Positions 6,022 to 7,215 of a stretch of 7,215 bases of DNA are shown in pieces. Every line of letters starts with the position of its first letter. The stretch's first letter is position 1. Origin of the DNA: Spirochaetia bacterium UBA5550 (GTDB lineage: Bacteria > Spirochaetota > UBA4802 > UBA5550); contig DINC01000245.1 in the NCBI GenBank assembly GCA_002425885.1, positions 1-7,215 on the forward strand, in the 5' to 3' direction. The notes under the pieces were generated by a model. That model was not told where the DNA came from, ran no database searches, and saw only the letters and a program-made list of their open reading frames with translations. The position numbers were made by a program, and so were the translations under genes.

Positions 6022-7077
6022 ATGTATCTGATAGAAAAAAATAATGTAATGAAATTAGCTGAAGAGCTCGCTAAAAGTTACGATCTTTACGGCCCCGTTA
6101 TAGATAAGGAGACAAAACAGGTTTTTTTCAACAAAGTTGAAAATGCTTCTGAAATAAGCCTTACAGCAGAAATTCCTGCTCTCCCTCCAAAGACTATTGT
6201 TTTCCCCCAAATTGAAAGGATAACAAAGTATAAATACGATAAGACAGCGAAGAAAGCTGAAATAGCTATGACCTATGATGACAGAAGTAAAGCTATTTTT
6301 GGTATCAGGCCATGTGACCTTACAGGCATTCTTGTGCTGGACAGATTTTTCCTGGGACAGGAATTCGTTGATGATGTTTATAAAGAACACAGGAAGAGGA
6401 TGTTCATAGTCAGTAATACATGCGTGGTTCCTTTTAAACAGTGTTTTTGCGTTTGTACAGACAGCGGTCCTGCTGCTGATGAAGGCTATGATCTTAATCT
6501 GACTGAAATTGGTGATATGTATCTTGTTGAAACAGGAAGTGAGAAGGGGAAAGCCTTTGCTGAAAAGATGGGGCTTAAGCCTGCCGGTGATGAATACATC
6601 ACTCTTAAAAAGAAGGCAGTTGATAAATCTATCTCTCTTTTTGAAAAAGTTGCCACAGACAACAAAGCATGGATCTCCCGTGTTATGAACAGGGTCACCA
6701 CAGGTTTCATAAAAGATGATGTCTGGAAGCATATCGGAAACCAGTGTTTCGAATGCGGCGCATGCTCATTTGTTTGCCCGACATGTTCATGTTTCAACAT
6801 AGAGGATCACAACAGGTTCGACGGTTCCACTGACAGGCTCAGGGAATGGGACTCATGTTCTTTCGAAGGCTATACAAAGATGGCTGGAGATCACAACCCG
6901 CGTCACCCTGTTGAAGATAGAAGAAATAAAAGGTTTTTCTGCAAGCTTTCATATTCACAGTCAAAGAAATATCTGAGACCGGGATGTGTAGGGTGCGGAA
7001 GATGCCAGTGGGTCTGCCCCGGCGATATAGGTTTGCCGAATGTTGTTACATACATCAGACGGGAAATAACAGAGTAG
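6022..7077 (+). CDS. HydB/AsrA-like iron-sulfur electron-transfer subunit (4Fe-4S dicluster)
   Basis: A 351-residue soluble protein of the family containing the sulfhydrogenase beta subunit (HydB) and anaerobic sulfite reductase subunit A (AsrA). Family marks include YDLYGPV near the N-terminus, GIRPCD (94-99), and the cysteine-rich CVVPFKQCFCVC (134-145). Two C-terminal [4Fe-4S] motifs follow: C242-x2-C245-x2-C248-x3-C252 continuing as PTCSC (C255, C257), and C322-x2-C325-x2-C328-x3-C332. Further cysteines at 279 and 308 lie between them. Such subunits pass electrons between a flavin NAD(P)-binding partner and a catalytic subunit. Here they connect the molybdopterin protein ending 3 bases upstream and the HydG/AsrB-like gene starting 9 bases downstream. 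AGAGGG (6008-6013) lies 8 bases before the ATG. The length is typical for the family and nothing looks broken. HydB versus AsrA cannot be decided from sequence alone; no NiFe hydrogenase or sirohaem subunit is in the window. Confidence 0.9.
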   Translation: MYLIEKNNVMKLAEELAKSYDLYGPVIDKETKQVFFNKVENASEISLTAEIPALPPKTIVFPQIERITKYKYDKTAKKAEIAMTYDDRSKAIFGIRPCDLTGILVLDRFFLGQEFVDDVYKEHRKRMFIVSNTCVVPFKQCFCVCTDSGPAADEGYDLNLTEIGDMYLVETGSEKGKAFAEKMGLKPAGDEYITLKKKAVDKSISLFEKVATDNKAWISRVMNRVTTGFIKDDVWKHIGNQCFECGACSFVCPTCSCFNIEDHNRFDGSTDRLREWDSCSFEGYTKMAGDHNPRHPVEDRRNKRFFCKLSYSQSKKYLRPGCVGCGRCQWVCPGDIGLPNVVTYIRREITE

Positions 7078-7086
7078 GTGATTATC

Positions 7087-7215
7087 ATGAGCAATATGGA
7101 TAATAAAATCGTAACATTACCTGAAATAGCAACAATTGAAGAGATAAAAGATGAGATACAGGATGTAAAGACATTCTATATTAAATTCGATAATCCCGAA
7201 GTTCAGAAAAATTTT
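7087..7215 (+). CDS. HydG/AsrB-like FAD/NAD(P)-binding subunit, N-terminal fragment
   Basis: Only the first 43 codons are inside the window; the frame is still open at the right edge. The visible residues, IATIEEIKDEIQDVKTFYIKF (about 14-34) followed by DNPEVQKNF (35-43), match the opening beta strands of the ferredoxin-NADP-reductase-like FAD domain in sulfhydrogenase gamma (HydG) and anaerobic sulfite reductase B proteins. There the next segment would be the PGQF flavin motif. The full protein would be expected to bind FAD, NAD(P) and a 2Fe-2S cluster and exchange electrons with the HydB-like subunit upstream. AGGTG at 7076-7080 overlaps the previous stop codon and sits 6 bases before ATG 7087, which supports co-translation. 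A second ATG at 7096 is possible but less well spaced. Family assignment rests on a short stretch plus gene order. Confidence 0.75.
   Translation, partial: MSNMDNKIVTLPEIATIEEIKDEIQDVKTFYIKFDNPEVQKNF

Noticed and set aside
6055..6732. 225-codon open frame on the minus strand
   Set aside because: It is antisense to the HydB/AsrA-like gene, which has clear cysteine motifs and a good ribosome binding site; the reverse product has no recognisable domain.

Overview
The window looks like chromosomal DNA of an anaerobic or facultatively anaerobic bacterium with AT-leaning base composition. It carries a long multi-PAS sensor/regulator and a cytoplasmic molybdopterin/iron-sulfur redox module. I cannot place it securely in a phylum; the mix would fit Deferribacterota- or Desulfobacterota-like anaerobes, but that is only an impression. 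All five supported genes lie on the + strand.

Positions 1-3807 hold a signalling pair. The first gene enters from the left edge (1-915). It is the C-terminal part of a hybrid histidine kinase whose ATPase domain has lost its nucleotide-binding motifs but which ends in an intact receiver domain. Three bases later, in the same reading frame, begins a 962-residue protein (919-3807). Its order is receiver, three PAS domains, HisKA_3 dimerization/phosphoacceptor domain, ATPase-like domain, second receiver, LuxR-type DNA-binding domain. This is in effect a NarX/NarL-type sensor and regulator in one chain, preceded by an extra receiver. Its ATPase and second receiver also depart from consensus at functional positions.

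Positions 3808-4005 are non-coding. They contain one G-run that can pair with any of three C-runs, the last followed by six T; a 16-bp imperfect palindrome (3874-3889); weak promoter-like hexamers; and a 13-bp palindrome (3954-3966).

Positions 4006-7215 hold the start of a redox operon: a 670-residue formate-dehydrogenase-like molybdopterin oxidoreductase, a 351-residue HydB/AsrA-like iron-sulfur subunit, and the first 43 codons of a HydG/AsrB-like flavin subunit that runs off the right edge. Spacings are 3 and 9 bases, so they are probably one transcript and one complex. The likely electron path is NAD(P)H, flavin and Fe-S subunit to or from the molybdopterin subunit. The large subunit lacks the Mo-ligating Cys/Sec and the catalytic Arg of formate dehydrogenases, so its substrate is unknown. 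The upstream sensor/regulator may control this operon, but only proximity and the palindromes suggest it.
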